The translations under genes and the position numbers were made by a program. Positions 25,612 to 34,507 of a DNA stretch of 64,000 nt are shown piece by piece. The DNA comes from Aquimarina aggregata (GTDB lineage: Bacteria; Bacteroidota; Bacteroidia; Flavobacteriales; Flavobacteriaceae), in contig NZ_LQRT01000002.1 of assembly GCF_001632745.1 (NCBI RefSeq), forward strand, positions 806,001 through 870,000, in the 5' to 3' direction. Each line of letters starts with the position of its first letter. The stretch's first letter is position 1. The notes beneath the pieces were generated by a model, which saw nothing but the letters and a program-made list of their open reading frames with translations, ran no database searches and was not told the origin of the DNA.

Positions 25612-26928
25612 TTATCGTTTAGGAACAGTTATTAGATCTGTTTGTCTTTCATTTACGTATTTAAACCCTTCTTTTCCCCAGAACCCTGCTTCTTCTAACA
25701 TAATTCGAATATCTTTTTTCCATTCGGGAATAGTAACAGTTGTATTTAATTCGATAGCATACACTGTATTTTCAAACAAAGGATAGTCTCCTGTACCGGG
25801 CACACCTTCTTGTGAATCCCACATTCCTATAGTCGGACCTGATGAGTGCCCATATAAACCTAAAGGATGTGTATATATGGCAGGTTTAAGTCCTTCTGCC
25901 CTACCTTGCTCTAATGATTTAATTAATATTTCATTTCCTGTCTTACCAGTTTCGAAATTAGCAGTAAAAATATCTTGAATTCTGTTTCCATCTTTAAAAG
26001 CATTAACCAAAAATACTGGTGGTTTGTTTTCTCCATTTTTTAGAATATAAGCATGTTGCTGACAATCCGTATTTAGTCTTAAATACGTAATACCAAAATC
26101 ACAGTGAATAAGATCTCCCTGCCGGATCACCTTATCCTTCGGTCTATTCGAAAAAGAAACAATATGATTTTGTAAATCTTCCCCAGTTCGTTGAATATCA
26201 ACCGTAGGATGAAACCATGTTTTTAGCCCCATATCAGTTACTTTTTGTCGTAACCACCAAACTACATCATCAGTTGTAGTGGTTCCTGGTCTTATAACCG
26301 CTGTACTAAAGGCTTCAGAAATAATAGTATGAGTTATGTCTACAAGGTCTTTATAAATTTCAATTTCTTGAGACGTACGAGTTTCTATCCAAGCAATGGC
26401 TAATTTTTCTGCAGAGGTAACTTTATTTTTATAGACCTCTGGTAATTCTTGTATAAATTCTTCATAATCCGTCTTTACAACACCATCAACAATTCCAAAG
26501 TCTTTAGAAAAGTTAATACCTATTTTATTAGGGTTTCTATCTTGAATAATTTGCATTAAAGCCTTCCATTGGTTTGGTTGCTTTTCTTTATCCCAAGCTG
26601 ATTCAATATTTTTACCAACATTATATCTAGCAACTGCTAATTTTTCTATTGTATTTTTAGATTTATCTCTATAAAAAACAAGAATGGTTCTCCTTCTGGC
26701 GTTTAACCATGTTGCAGGCAACATAGTTCTAAGCACCGGGTCTTCATTATACTCTCTTGATATTATGATCCACATATCAAAGTTAGTGCGATCCATTAAT
26801 TGAGGTAAAAGATTATTAAATCGATCCTCTAAGACCATATCAATAACAGCCGCTCGTTCTCTTTGTGGAAGGATTTGAGCGTTAGAAATAGTCTGTATAA
26901 ACATTAAAAGAATAAGTAGTCTCTTCAT
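25612..26928 (-). CDS. Secreted M24-family metallopeptidase (Xaa-Pro aminopeptidase-like)
   Basis: 438 residues with a signal peptide (1-18, 'SNAQ'). The C-terminal half is the pita-bread fold with metal ligands in 'LIHCDFGITYLRLNTDCQQHAY' (two Asp; written in two pieces, 'IHCDFGITYL' and 'NTDCQQHAY'), His in 'HPLGLYGHSSGP' and Glu in 'YAIELNTTV'. The N-terminal half is a creatinase-like domain ('WLNARRRTILVFYRDKSK'). It probably removes N-terminal residues before proline from peptides in the periplasm. The terminator at 25566 is downstream. Single gene, 70 bp from the menE-like start. Confidence 0.88.
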   Translation of the reverse strand: MKRLLILLMFIQTISNAQILPQRERAAVIDMVLEDRFNNLLPQLMDRTNFDMWIIISREYNEDPVLRTMLPATWLNARRRTILVFYRDKSKNTIEKLAVARYNVGKNIESAWDKEKQPNQWKALMQIIQDRNPNKIGINFSKDFGIVDGVVKTDYEEFIQELPEVYKNKVTSAEKLAIAWIETRTSQEIEIYKDLVDITHTIISEAFSTAVIRPGTTTTDDVVWWLRQKVTDMGLKTWFHPTVDIQRTGEDLQNHIVSFSNRPKDKVIRQGDLIHCDFGITYLRLNTDCQQHAYILKNGENKPPVFLVNAFKDGNRIQDIFTANFETGKTGNEILIKSLEQGRAEGLKPAIYTHPLGLYGHSSGPTIGMWDSQEGVPGTGDYPLFENTVYAIELNTTVTIPEWKKDIRIMLEEAGFWGKEGFKYVNERQTDLITVPKR

Positions 26929-26998
26929 TTTGACAATTGTGAATCATTAATTATAAGAAGAAACTAAGGTACTACAAAAACAGATACAGCTATTAAAA

Positions 26999-28111
26999 CT
27001 AGTGCTTCATATTTACAACTAATTCTAGCGTTTTTATTCTTTGCACCTTACCGTTATCTGTTTCGATAAACTGTGGGAGAAAATATATGTCTTTTGGCAC
27101 TTCGTATTTAGTAAGGTTTTTGAGGTTTTGAAGACCGTTTTGCAATGCTAATTTTGCAATTTTATCATAGTCACGCTCAACAATCAAAATAACTTTATCA
27201 CCTAGAGCGTCATCAGGTATACTTGCGATAAAAAAACGATGACCGATAAGAAGCTGCAATTTGGTCTCTATTTGCTCAGGATAGAGTTTTATTCCACCAC
27301 TATTAATGACATTATCATACCTACCTTTCCAGAGAAACCTTTTATAAGTCTCTAATTCAACAACATCATTTGTAATGATAGTTTCCTTATTTAACAATGG
27401 AGCCTTAATAACCAAACAATTTCTATCATCTACCCCCAATGTAATATTTGGCAATGCTTTAAAGTAGATACTCTTTTTTTCTCTTTTCTTAGAATTTACC
27501 CTTCTAGCTGCAATATGAGAAACTGTTTCGGTCATACCATATGTTTCAAAAATTTTGGTTTTGACCCCTTGTATTAATGTTTTTAAATGCTCTGAAATTG
27601 TTCCTCCACCAACAATAAGCTTCTTAATCAAATGAAGCCTATTAAGCGAGTTATCTAATTGTAGTGGAACCATTGCACAAAAATCATATTGCTTGTATAC
27701 ATTATCCAAAGGGTTTGTTCTAGGAGGTAAAATATCAATTTTCCATCCTAGCACTAATGCTCTTACCAACATCATTTTACCTGCAATGTAATTAGCCGAT
27801 AGACAAAGAAGTGCAGTAGTTCCTTCTTCTACTTTAAAAAACTTACCAGTAGCTTTGGCACTATTTACCATATGGGCTTTATATACTTTAATCTTTTTAG
27901 GTTTCCCTGTAGATCCCGAAGTTTTTACAACGATATAATCTTTATCATTTAACCACTCTAACAAAAAATGTCCTACTTCTTGTTCATACACCTCACCTGT
28001 TTTAATAAGATTTTGAGACATACGTTTAAGGCGATCAACGTCTACAGTTTTTCCGTTAATCGTAAAATCTTCATGTATTTCGGGGATAGAAAATGTATTC
28101 ATGATTTGCAT
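26999..28111 (-). CDS. menE: o-Succinylbenzoate-CoA ligase (AMP-binding), menaquinone synthesis
   Basis: About 370 residues, the short flavobacterial form. Adenylate-forming motifs: 'VVKTSGSTGKPKKIKV' (P-loop), 'ETYGMTETVSHI' (A5) and 'GRYDNVINSGGIKLYPEQIE' (A8). The context with menC and menA supports MenE, which makes o-succinylbenzoyl-CoA. Start choice: ATG at 28111 ('MQIMNTF') or 28102 ('MNTF'); a TTG at 28117 is less likely. It is last in the minus-strand menaquinone run, 66 bp after the CPBP gene stop, with an inverted repeat between them. Confidence 0.88.
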   Translation of the reverse strand: MQIMNTFSIPEIHEDFTINGKTVDVDRLKRMSQNLIKTGEVYEQEVGHFLLEWLNDKDYIVVKTSGSTGKPKKIKVYKAHMVNSAKATGKFFKVEEGTTALLCLSANYIAGKMMLVRALVLGWKIDILPPRTNPLDNVYKQYDFCAMVPLQLDNSLNRLHLIKKLIVGGGTISEHLKTLIQGVKTKIFETYGMTETVSHIAARRVNSKKREKKSIYFKALPNITLGVDDRNCLVIKAPLLNKETIITNDVVELETYKRFLWKGRYDNVINSGGIKLYPEQIETKLQLLIGHRFFIASIPDDALGDKVILIVERDYDKIAKLALQNGLQNLKNLTKYEVPKDIYFLPQFIETDNGKVQRIKTLELVVNMKH

Positions 28112-28151
28112 ACCCAAATTTCTACCATATTACAGATAATTATGTTATCAA

Positions 28152-28192
28152 ACTGTAAAAATTATATTATAAATATGTTACTGTTTTACAGT
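28152..28192. repeat. Inverted repeat spanning the CPBP stop codon
   Basis: ACTGTAAAA (28152-28160) / TTTTACAGT (28184-28192), 9 bp with a 23-nt loop. It sits over the end of the CPBP gene and before menE, so it could be an attenuator or processing structure inside the men operon. No strong T-run. Confidence 0.4.
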
Positions 28193-29077
28193 ACCAAAAA
28201 GCTTGTCTTTCCAACCAGTCCATTTATATTTCTTTGATAAGATAAATAAAAATATAGGGAAGATAACAAATACAGGAAATAGTATCTCATATCCAGCACT
28301 TTCTGTGGGATCAGAAATATCAACCAAAATAGAATCTGTTTGAAAGGCCGTCCAGTTTGCTGTAACTAACAGTGCTGTAATCAAATTATTTGCAGCATGA
28401 AACCCTAAAGCTAATTCAAGGCCTTCATCCATAAGTGTCATTATTCCTAAAAACAAACCAGTACCAATATAATACACCATGATCATTGGACCTAGCATTT
28501 CTACTTCTGGATTACCAAGATGCATTACACCAAAGGTTACAGAAGTAACAATTAAAGCTACTGCTCTACTTTTTGTGGCTAGTCCTAAACCTTGCATCAA
28601 GTATCCTCTAAAAAGGTATTCTTCAAAACTTGTTTGTATTGGAACTAAAATTATAGCCATTACAAATAGTACCGCAAATGAAACCGGATCAAAATTTACT
28701 ATAAAATCTTCGGGGCTCGCAAAATAACTAATTCCAATAGAAATAATTATAAAGGCAGCCATAAGACCAAAAACGAAAAAAAATCTTTTCCAATCTATTT
28801 TCTTTCTAGACGTCGTAAGAGATTTTATCGATTGTTGATGCACAAATTTTACCCAAAACAACAAACCACCTAAAAAAACCACAAAAGGAGCCAATAAAAG
28901 CAAGAATAACCCTTTTTTACCGATGAGATCAATCTGTTGTTCCATAGCGGCATTTGTATCCATATCTGTCATTGTAGTCACTAAATAGTTAAATGCCATA
29001 AGTGCAAAAAATCCTAATGGTATCGGAATATATTTCCACATTCCTAATTTTCCTTCTCTTCCTTGTTCTATAAACAT
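28178..29077 (-). CDS. CPBP-family intramembrane metalloprotease
   Basis: 299 residues, about eight membrane helices. The CPBP/Abi motifs are present: 'EEYLFRG' (Glu152, Glu153, Arg157), 'FGVMHLGN' (His186) and 'GFHAANN' (His227). These Rce1-like proteins cut peptides in the membrane; in bacteria some process bacteriocin or prenylated substrates and many are unassigned. It lies between menC and menE, 12 bp after menC's stop. The link to prenyl-quinone synthesis is by position only. Confidence 0.9.
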   Translation of the reverse strand: MFIEQGREGKLGMWKYIPIPLGFFALMAFNYLVTTMTDMDTNAAMEQQIDLIGKKGLFLLLLAPFVVFLGGLLFWVKFVHQQSIKSLTTSRKKIDWKRFFFVFGLMAAFIIISIGISYFASPEDFIVNFDPVSFAVLFVMAIILVPIQTSFEEYLFRGYLMQGLGLATKSRAVALIVTSVTFGVMHLGNPEVEMLGPMIMVYYIGTGLFLGIMTLMDEGLELALGFHAANNLITALLVTANWTAFQTDSILVDISDPTESAGYEILFPVFVIFPIFLFILSKKYKWTGWKDKLFGTVKQ

Positions 29078-29089
29078 ATATGTTTCTTA

Positions 29090-30130
29090 TTAATTTAAAT
29101 ATTTAACGACCCAATCCAATGCTGGATTATAGGTTAGGGTTCCATTTTGAACCATTAACGGGGACTCAAAATTATTAGTATACAGACCGCCTGTACCCAA
29201 TCCTTGGGGCAATTTGCTTTGTAGTGTATATGTAAACTGTGCTATGGCATTTAATCCTATATTGCTTTCCAGAGCACTTGTTATCCACCAACCAATACCT
29301 AAAGATTCTGCAATATTGATCCACTCTTTGGTTCCTTTAAAACCACCAATTAAACTAGGTTTCAAAATAATATATTGTGGTCGTACGGTTCTTAATAATT
29401 TTTCTTTTTCTGCTACATCAAAAACACCAATTAATTCTTCATCTAAGGCGATAGGTAAAGGAGTTTTACTACATAAGATTTTCATAGATTGATATTGACC
29501 TTGTTTTATAGGTTGTTCGATACTATGTAAATCAAAGTCTGCTAATCGCTCCAATTTACCTAAGGCATCATTTGCAGTAAAAGCTCCATTTGCATCTACT
29601 CGCAATTCTATATCTTTTGCAGAAAATTGTTCTCTAATATGAGCTAATAAATTTAATTCTGTTTTAAAATCAATGGCACCTATTTTCATTTTGATACAAT
29701 CAAATCCCTGACTCAGTTTATCTGAAATTTGTTCTTTCATATACTCCTTATCTCCCATCCAGATCAATCCATTAATAGGTATATAGTCTTGATTTTTAAC
29801 AAAAAAGGACGGAAACAATAGAAATGGAGATTCACTATTTAAAGATTTAAAAGCCATTTCTACTCCAAATTGAATACTAGGAAACTCTTTTAATGCTTCC
29901 CAAAGTGTTTTTTCTCCTAGATGTATATTATCACATGTCCATTTTAACCTCTTTTCATAATCTGGTCGATCATCTATGCTAAGCGTTCTTAGTATTCCAC
30001 ATTCTCCTATACCTTTAGTGTCGTCATTAGAAATAACAATAAACCATGTTTCTTTAGTCTTTAAGACACCTCTAGAAGTACCACTTGGTCTTTTGAAATT
30101 AAGAATGTATTTGTGATAAGTCGCTTTCAT
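29090..30130 (-). CDS. menC: o-Succinylbenzoate synthase
   Basis: 346 residues of the enolase superfamily, mandelate-racemase-like group. The catalytic pattern is complete: K-x-K at Lys147/Lys149 ('IKMKIG'), metal ligands Asp179 ('LRVDANGAF'), Glu205 ('SIEQPI') and Asp230 ('ALDEE'), and Lys257 ('IILKPSLIGG'). It dehydrates SHCHC to o-succinylbenzoate in menaquinone synthesis. The gene starts directly at the base after the UPF0173 stop, so the two are translationally close. The neighbours menE and menA confirm the pathway. Confidence 0.93.
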   Translation of the reverse strand: MKATYHKYILNFKRPSGTSRGVLKTKETWFIVISNDDTKGIGECGILRTLSIDDRPDYEKRLKWTCDNIHLGEKTLWEALKEFPSIQFGVEMAFKSLNSESPFLLFPSFFVKNQDYIPINGLIWMGDKEYMKEQISDKLSQGFDCIKMKIGAIDFKTELNLLAHIREQFSAKDIELRVDANGAFTANDALGKLERLADFDLHSIEQPIKQGQYQSMKILCSKTPLPIALDEELIGVFDVAEKEKLLRTVRPQYIILKPSLIGGFKGTKEWINIAESLGIGWWITSALESNIGLNAIAQFTYTLQSKLPQGLGTGGLYTNNFESPLMVQNGTLTYNPALDWVVKYLN

Positions 30131-30811
30131 TTACAAACTGATACTCTCTCCTATTTCTAGTAATATTAAATCTTTATTCTTTTCTGTAAATTTCAGTTTT
30201 GCCTCTTTATGATCAATTTTAATAAATCCAAATGTATCATAATGTACGCCTAAAACCTTGTTACACTCAACAAAGTCACTTGCTATAATAGCATCATCAA
30301 CCCCCATTGTGAAATTATCTCCTAATGGTAATATCGCAAGATCAATCTTATGACTCAAAGGAATTAGTTTCATATCCATTGTTAATGCTGTATCTCCTGC
30401 TATGTAAATGGTTTTAGAATCGGCTTCAATTACAAATCCACCAGGCTGACCCCCATAAGTTCCATCAGGAAAACTACTTGTGTGTATCGCATTTACATAC
30501 TTTACTTTTCCGAAATTAAAATTCCAATTACCACCATGATTCATAGGGTGTACTTCAAACCCTTTATTTTGATAATAGGTCGCAATTTCATAATTCGAAA
30601 CGATAATTGCATTACTCTGTTTTGCTATTTCTTCTACATCCAAAATATGATCTTGGTGCGCATGTGTGAGCAAAATATAATCTACTTTAATACTATCTAG
30701 AGTCACTTTATCTTTGGCCAATGGATTTCCTGTAATAAATGGATCTATAAGTACCTTAGTATCTCCTATTTCTAGTAATAATGTATTGTGACCGTAAAAT
30801 GTGATTTCCAT
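30131..30811 (-). CDS. UPF0173-type metal-dependent hydrolase
   Basis: 226 residues, metallo-beta-lactamase fold. It has the full H-x-H-x-D-H motif 'THAHQDHI' (His50, His52, Asp54, His55), then 'HTSSFPDGTYGGQPGGFVI', 'YIAGDTALTMDM' and 'GVHYDTFGFI'. The UPF0173 family has no confirmed substrate. It sits between menA and menC, abutting menC, as often seen in flavobacterial menaquinone clusters, so a role tied to quinone synthesis is possible but not shown. Cytoplasmic. Confidence 0.9.
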   Translation of the reverse strand: MEITFYGHNTLLLEIGDTKVLIDPFITGNPLAKDKVTLDSIKVDYILLTHAHQDHILDVEEIAKQSNAIIVSNYEIATYYQNKGFEVHPMNHGGNWNFNFGKVKYVNAIHTSSFPDGTYGGQPGGFVIEADSKTIYIAGDTALTMDMKLIPLSHKIDLAILPLGDNFTMGVDDAIIASDFVECNKVLGVHYDTFGFIKIDHKEAKLKFTEKNKDLILLEIGESISL

Positions 30812-30869
30812 TTGAGAAGCTATTTAAACTTTTTTAACACAGACTTGTTACAAATTATGTTAATCTAAA

Positions 30870-31769
30870 TTATAAAATCTGACCCAGACTAAATAGGATC
30901 GCTAGTAAAAAAGTTGTTAAAGCCACTTTTTTTAGTTCTGGATCTAACAATTTGGTATCATTTGTATCCTTAACTTTTTTTAGATGAATACTTAACGGAA
31001 TAAACGCGACTAGAAACAATAAATTAATTGGAGAACTATATTTAAGTATAGAAAAAGAAAGTATCGTAATCATTGCAACTACAATCAAACTAAAGTGATA
31101 TTTTCTTGCTTTGCTTACTCCTATTTTAACAACCAGAGTATTTTTATTTGATTTCTTATCACTTTCATAATCTCTCATATTATTAAGATTTAAGACTGCA
31201 GTACTTAATAAACCTATAGTTATTGCTGGAAGGACAACTAATATATTTAGGGTTTTTGTATATAAAAAATAGCACCCTACTACACTAACCAACCCGAAGA
31301 AAATAAATACAAATACATCTCCTAAACCACGATATCCATACGCTGTTTTACCTACGGTATATTTAATGGCGGCAGCTATAGCAGTAATCCCTAAAACGAA
31401 AAAAACTAATGAGTATAAAAAATGAGCAGCACCAAAAGAGACATAAATTAAAGTAATAGCAAATAAAAGTGCAATAATAGATGTTATGACAATACCCTTA
31501 AACATTTCTTTTTTGGAAATGACACCACTTTGTAATGCTCTAGTCGGCCCTACTCGATCTTCGTTATCTGTTCCTTTTACACCATCTCCATAATCATTTG
31601 CAAAATTCGATAAAATCTGAAGTCCTAAAGTTGTTGCAATTGCAAGCCAAAAGATCTTAGTATTAAAAAAATCATTATTCCCCAAAGAAGAACCTACAAT
31701 AATTCCCGATATTGATAAAGGAAGGGTACGAAGTCTTGCCGCCGAAACCCAAGCTTTGATTTTAGTCAT
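30870..31769 (-). CDS. menA: 1,4-Dihydroxy-2-naphthoate polyprenyltransferase
   Basis: 299 residues, eight or nine membrane helices, UbiA family. The first Asp-rich motif is 'NFANDYGDGVKGTDNEDRVGP' (here split as 'NFANDYGDGVKGTDN' and 'EDRVGPTRALQSG'), and the second 'NNMRDYESDKKSNKNTL'. These bind the prenyl diphosphate through Mg. It attaches the polyprenyl chain to 1,4-dihydroxy-2-naphthoate at the inner membrane. First gene of the minus-strand run menA, UPF0173, menC, CPBP, menE. Confidence 0.93.
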   Translation of the reverse strand: MTKIKAWVSAARLRTLPLSISGIIVGSSLGNNDFFNTKIFWLAIATTLGLQILSNFANDYGDGVKGTDNEDRVGPTRALQSGVISKKEMFKGIVITSIIALLFAITLIYVSFGAAHFLYSLVFFVLGITAIAAAIKYTVGKTAYGYRGLGDVFVFIFFGLVSVVGCYFLYTKTLNILVVLPAITIGLLSTAVLNLNNMRDYESDKKSNKNTLVVKIGVSKARKYHFSLIVVAMITILSFSILKYSSPINLLFLVAFIPLSIHLKKVKDTNDTKLLDPELKKVALTTFLLAILFSLGQIL

Positions 31770-32030
31770 TTCAATAATTTAGTCTTCAAAGGAACAGTAT
31801 TTTACTAAAAAATAAAACTAAATTGCATCTATTCTTTACTTTAACTTTATACTATAAATTTCTTTCTTTGAAACACCTTCTTTTCTAAGGCATAGAAAAC
31901 CCCTTCCTAGGAAATGCCTAACATTTTAAAACTGTAATCGACTAAATTATTTTTACGAATTTCTCATATACTTATCATTCTAACTTATCCATACTTTTTA
32001 TAGATTAGCATTTCAAACCACTAAATTCTT

Positions 32031-33731
32031 ATGAAGAAATTACTAAAAACTACAGTTTTTTTACTTTTATACATAACCATTTCTTGTAAAAGTGAAATAA
32101 AAAAAGACAAAACTCCGGCAATTGATACCGAAAAAGAGGAATCCGAAACCGTAGCTATAAAAAACTCTTTTGTTTGGGAAGGCGCCAATGTGTACTTTCT
32201 TCTAACAGATAGATTTTATAATGGTGATCTAACAAATGATAGTGTCCTTGATAGAACCAAAGAAACAGGAAAACTAAGAGGGTTTGAAGGTGGAGATATA
32301 AAAGGGATTATACAAAAGATAGAAGACGGTTATTTTAATGATTTAGGAATTAATGCATTATGGTTTAACCCTGTTGTCGAACAAATTCATGAAAGTGTTG
32401 ATGAGGGTACCGGAAATACTTATGCGTTTCATGGGTACTGGGCAAAGGATTGGACCAAATTGGATCCAAACTACGGTACCTATAAAGATCTTAAAAAGTT
32501 AATAGAAGTTGCTCATAAAAATGGTATACGCGTCTTAATGGATGTTGTGTTAAATCATACAGGGCCTGTTACAGAAAAAGATCCTGTATGGCCCGAAAAA
32601 TGGGTGCGTACGGCACCAAAATGCACCTATAAAGATTATACTTCTGCAGTAACCTGCACTTTAGTCGAAAACCTACCCGATGTTAAAACTGAAAGTGACG
32701 AAGAAGTCGAATTACCAGAAATGCTTATAAATAAATGGAAATCAGAAGGGCGATTAGAAATCGAACTTGCAGAATTAGATGTCTTTTTTGTGAAAACAGG
32801 TTTAAAGAGATCTCCAAAAAACTACATTATAAAATGGCTTACAGATTATATAAGAGAGTTAGGTATAGATGGATATAGGGTCGATACCGTGAAACATGTC
32901 GAAGAAGGAGCTTGGAGCGTACTTGCTGATCAAGCAAAATCAGCTTTCAAAGAATGGAAAACAAAAAACCCTGAGAAAGTTCTAGATGACAATGAGTTTT
33001 ATATGATAGGAGAATTGTATGGATATGGAATAGATGGAAAAAGGTATTATGATTTTGGAGATCGTAAAGTAGATTACTTTGCTCACGGATTTAACAACTT
33101 AATAAATTTTCAATTTAAATATGATGCAGCCCAAAAAGACTATGAAGGTTTGTTCAAAAAATATAGTGATGTTTTAAACACTAATCTAGTAGGCAAAAGT
33201 ATCATGAATTACATAAGTTCTCATGATGACGGATCGCCTTTTGACAAAGACAGAACCAAAACCTATGAATCAGCAACAAAGCTATTGTTAACACCTGGAA
33301 TATCGCAAGTGTACTATGGTGATGAAACCGCGAGATCACTTGTTGTCGAAGGTACTATAGGTGACGCTACTCTTAGATCCAATATGAATTGGGATTCACT
33401 TACCGTAGCCAGTACTAAAAAATTATATAATCACTGGTCAAAATTAGGGATATTTAGAAAACTTCATCCCTCTATTGGCGCTGGAAAACATAAAATGATC
33501 TCTAAATCACCATATACTTTTTCAAGAAGTTATAATAAAAATGGGATTTCTGATCAAGTAATTATAGGTCTTGATCTTTCCAAAGGACAAAAAACATTAA
33601 GTATTAATGCTGTTTTTCCTGAAGGTACAGTATTAGTTGATCACTATTCTGGCGAAGAAGCTATAGTAACCAAAAATAGCGTAACAATTAATTCTGACTT
33701 TACTATTGTACTATTAGCAGCAAAGAAATAA
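32031..33731 (+). CDS. GH13 alpha-amylase-family lipoprotein
   Basis: 566 residues. Lipoprotein signal ('YITISCKSE', Cys near 19). The GH13 conserved regions are 'MDVVLNHTGP' (I), 'GIDGYRVDTVKHV' (II, nucleophile Asp), 'YMIGELYGYG' (III, acid Glu) and 'NYISSHDDGSP' (IV). A small C-terminal beta domain follows. It acts on alpha-glucans such as starch or glycogen outside the cytoplasm. No SusCD pair is next to it, so it is not in a typical polysaccharide-utilisation locus here. Ends before a terminator at 33755. Confidence 0.92.
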   Translation: MKKLLKTTVFLLLYITISCKSEIKKDKTPAIDTEKEESETVAIKNSFVWEGANVYFLLTDRFYNGDLTNDSVLDRTKETGKLRGFEGGDIKGIIQKIEDGYFNDLGINALWFNPVVEQIHESVDEGTGNTYAFHGYWAKDWTKLDPNYGTYKDLKKLIEVAHKNGIRVLMDVVLNHTGPVTEKDPVWPEKWVRTAPKCTYKDYTSAVTCTLVENLPDVKTESDEEVELPEMLINKWKSEGRLEIELAELDVFFVKTGLKRSPKNYIIKWLTDYIRELGIDGYRVDTVKHVEEGAWSVLADQAKSAFKEWKTKNPEKVLDDNEFYMIGELYGYGIDGKRYYDFGDRKVDYFAHGFNNLINFQFKYDAAQKDYEGLFKKYSDVLNTNLVGKSIMNYISSHDDGSPFDKDRTKTYESATKLLLTPGISQVYYGDETARSLVVEGTIGDATLRSNMNWDSLTVASTKKLYNHWSKLGIFRKLHPSIGAGKHKMISKSPYTFSRSYNKNGISDQVIIGLDLSKGQKTLSINAVFPEGTVLVDHYSGEEAIVTKNSVTINSDFTIVLLAAKK

Positions 33732-33754
33732 ATATTACTAACAATGTCGAATTA

Positions 33755-33789
33755 GTAAAACGCCAAAGTCTTAGATTTTGGCGTTTTAC
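33755..33789 (+). terminator. Intrinsic terminator of the amylase gene
   Basis: GTAAAACGCCAAA / TTTGGCGTTTTAC, a 13-bp perfect stem with a 9-nt loop, 24 bp after the GH13 stop codon. The stem itself ends in four T on the plus strand. Confidence 0.8.
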
Positions 33790-33830
33790 TTGTTGTTAGA
33801 TCATACATATGTACGAGTAACAATTATTAA

Positions 33831-34043
33831 ATGTGTAAATTATTATTTAGACTCTTTTTAACTTTAAAATTTTTATGGGTTTCCGTAATTGATATGATTT
33901 TAGATTTCTGTAGATTTGAATTAAGTAAAAAAAATGCAATACAACTGAAAAGTTTTTACAAAGCATTTATGCGTATAAATATGAATATTAAAATTGGTAT
34001 TCATTACCTATATAACATTTTTGATGATGAATTACGACATTGA
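33831..34043 (+). CDS. Doubtful small hypothetical ORF (70 aa)
   Basis: A 70-residue frame with an ATG start, hydrophobic at its N-terminus ('LLFRLFLTLKFLWVSVI') and basic afterwards. No family, no good promoter and no coding neighbour in operon distance. It may be chance in AT-rich DNA. Listed because the surrounding stretch has no better gene. Confidence 0.25.
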   Translation: MCKLLFRLFLTLKFLWVSVIDMILDFCRFELSKKNAIQLKSFYKAFMRINMNIKIGIHYLYNIFDDELRH

Positions 34044-34170
34044 TACAGACTTGTTAATTTTATACAACATGCTTGTACACCCTTTAAAATAAGGTTTTTT
34101 TATAAATATAAATTATGAAATTCTAGAATAAGTTGTTCCTCTAGGAGAATTACGAAAGGTCCAAAGAAGA

Positions 34171-34200
34171 ACTTACCTCCTTAGGATTAAGGAGGTAAGT
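34171..34200. repeat. 13-bp perfect inverted repeat with tetraloop
   Basis: ACTTACCTCCTTA - GGAT - TAAGGAGGTAAGT. No T-run follows on either strand, so it is not a classical terminator. The GC-rich core contrasts with the AT-rich surroundings. Confidence 0.6.
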
Positions 34201-34263
34201 GTTGGGGAAAACAAAAAAAGTAAGGGAAAAATTGTAATTGGAATACCTGTCAAAGATAAAGAG

Positions 34264-34299
34264 GTTTGAGGCATATGCGGTTACGGTTTTACCTCAAAC
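34264..34299. repeat. Inverted repeat GTTTGAGG / CCTCAAAC
   Basis: 8-bp perfect stem with a 20-nt loop, 60 bp downstream of the previous hairpin. Together the two could be parts of one structured transcript. Confidence 0.45.
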
Positions 34300-34462
34300 T
34301 TTAGCTGGAATAGTACCATTTTACCCCTTTTACCGTTGTAAATAATTGATAATCAGTTAATTATTTAAAAAACCGTAATTATGTTAAATAATTGTAAACA
34401 GAAAAAAACAACTTTGTTTAAATAAAAAATCATAATGATGGCGACATAATTCAGGAAAAAAT

Positions 34463-34470
34463 TAAATTTG
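34463..34470 (+). promoter_or_regulatory. -7 box candidate for the 34508 gene
   Basis: TAAATTTG matches the TAnnTTTG consensus exactly, 38 bp before the TTG start at 34508. No TTG at a suitable upstream distance was found. Confidence 0.35.
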
Positions 34471-34507
34471 CACTGATTATTATTTAACACCACATAATTT
34501 TACTCCT

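Larger units (their letters stand above)
33790..34507. other. Gene-poor region with inverted repeats, ~720 bp
   Basis: Contains at most a doubtful 70-residue frame at 33831-34043. Two marked inverted repeats lie at 34171-34200 (13-bp perfect stem, 4-nt loop) and 34264-34299 (8-bp stem, 20-nt loop). A TAAATTTG -7-like box sits at 34463-34470, ahead of the 34508 gene. The region could hold a small RNA or regulatory leader. No tRNA fold and no mobile-element ends were recognised. Confidence 0.6.
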
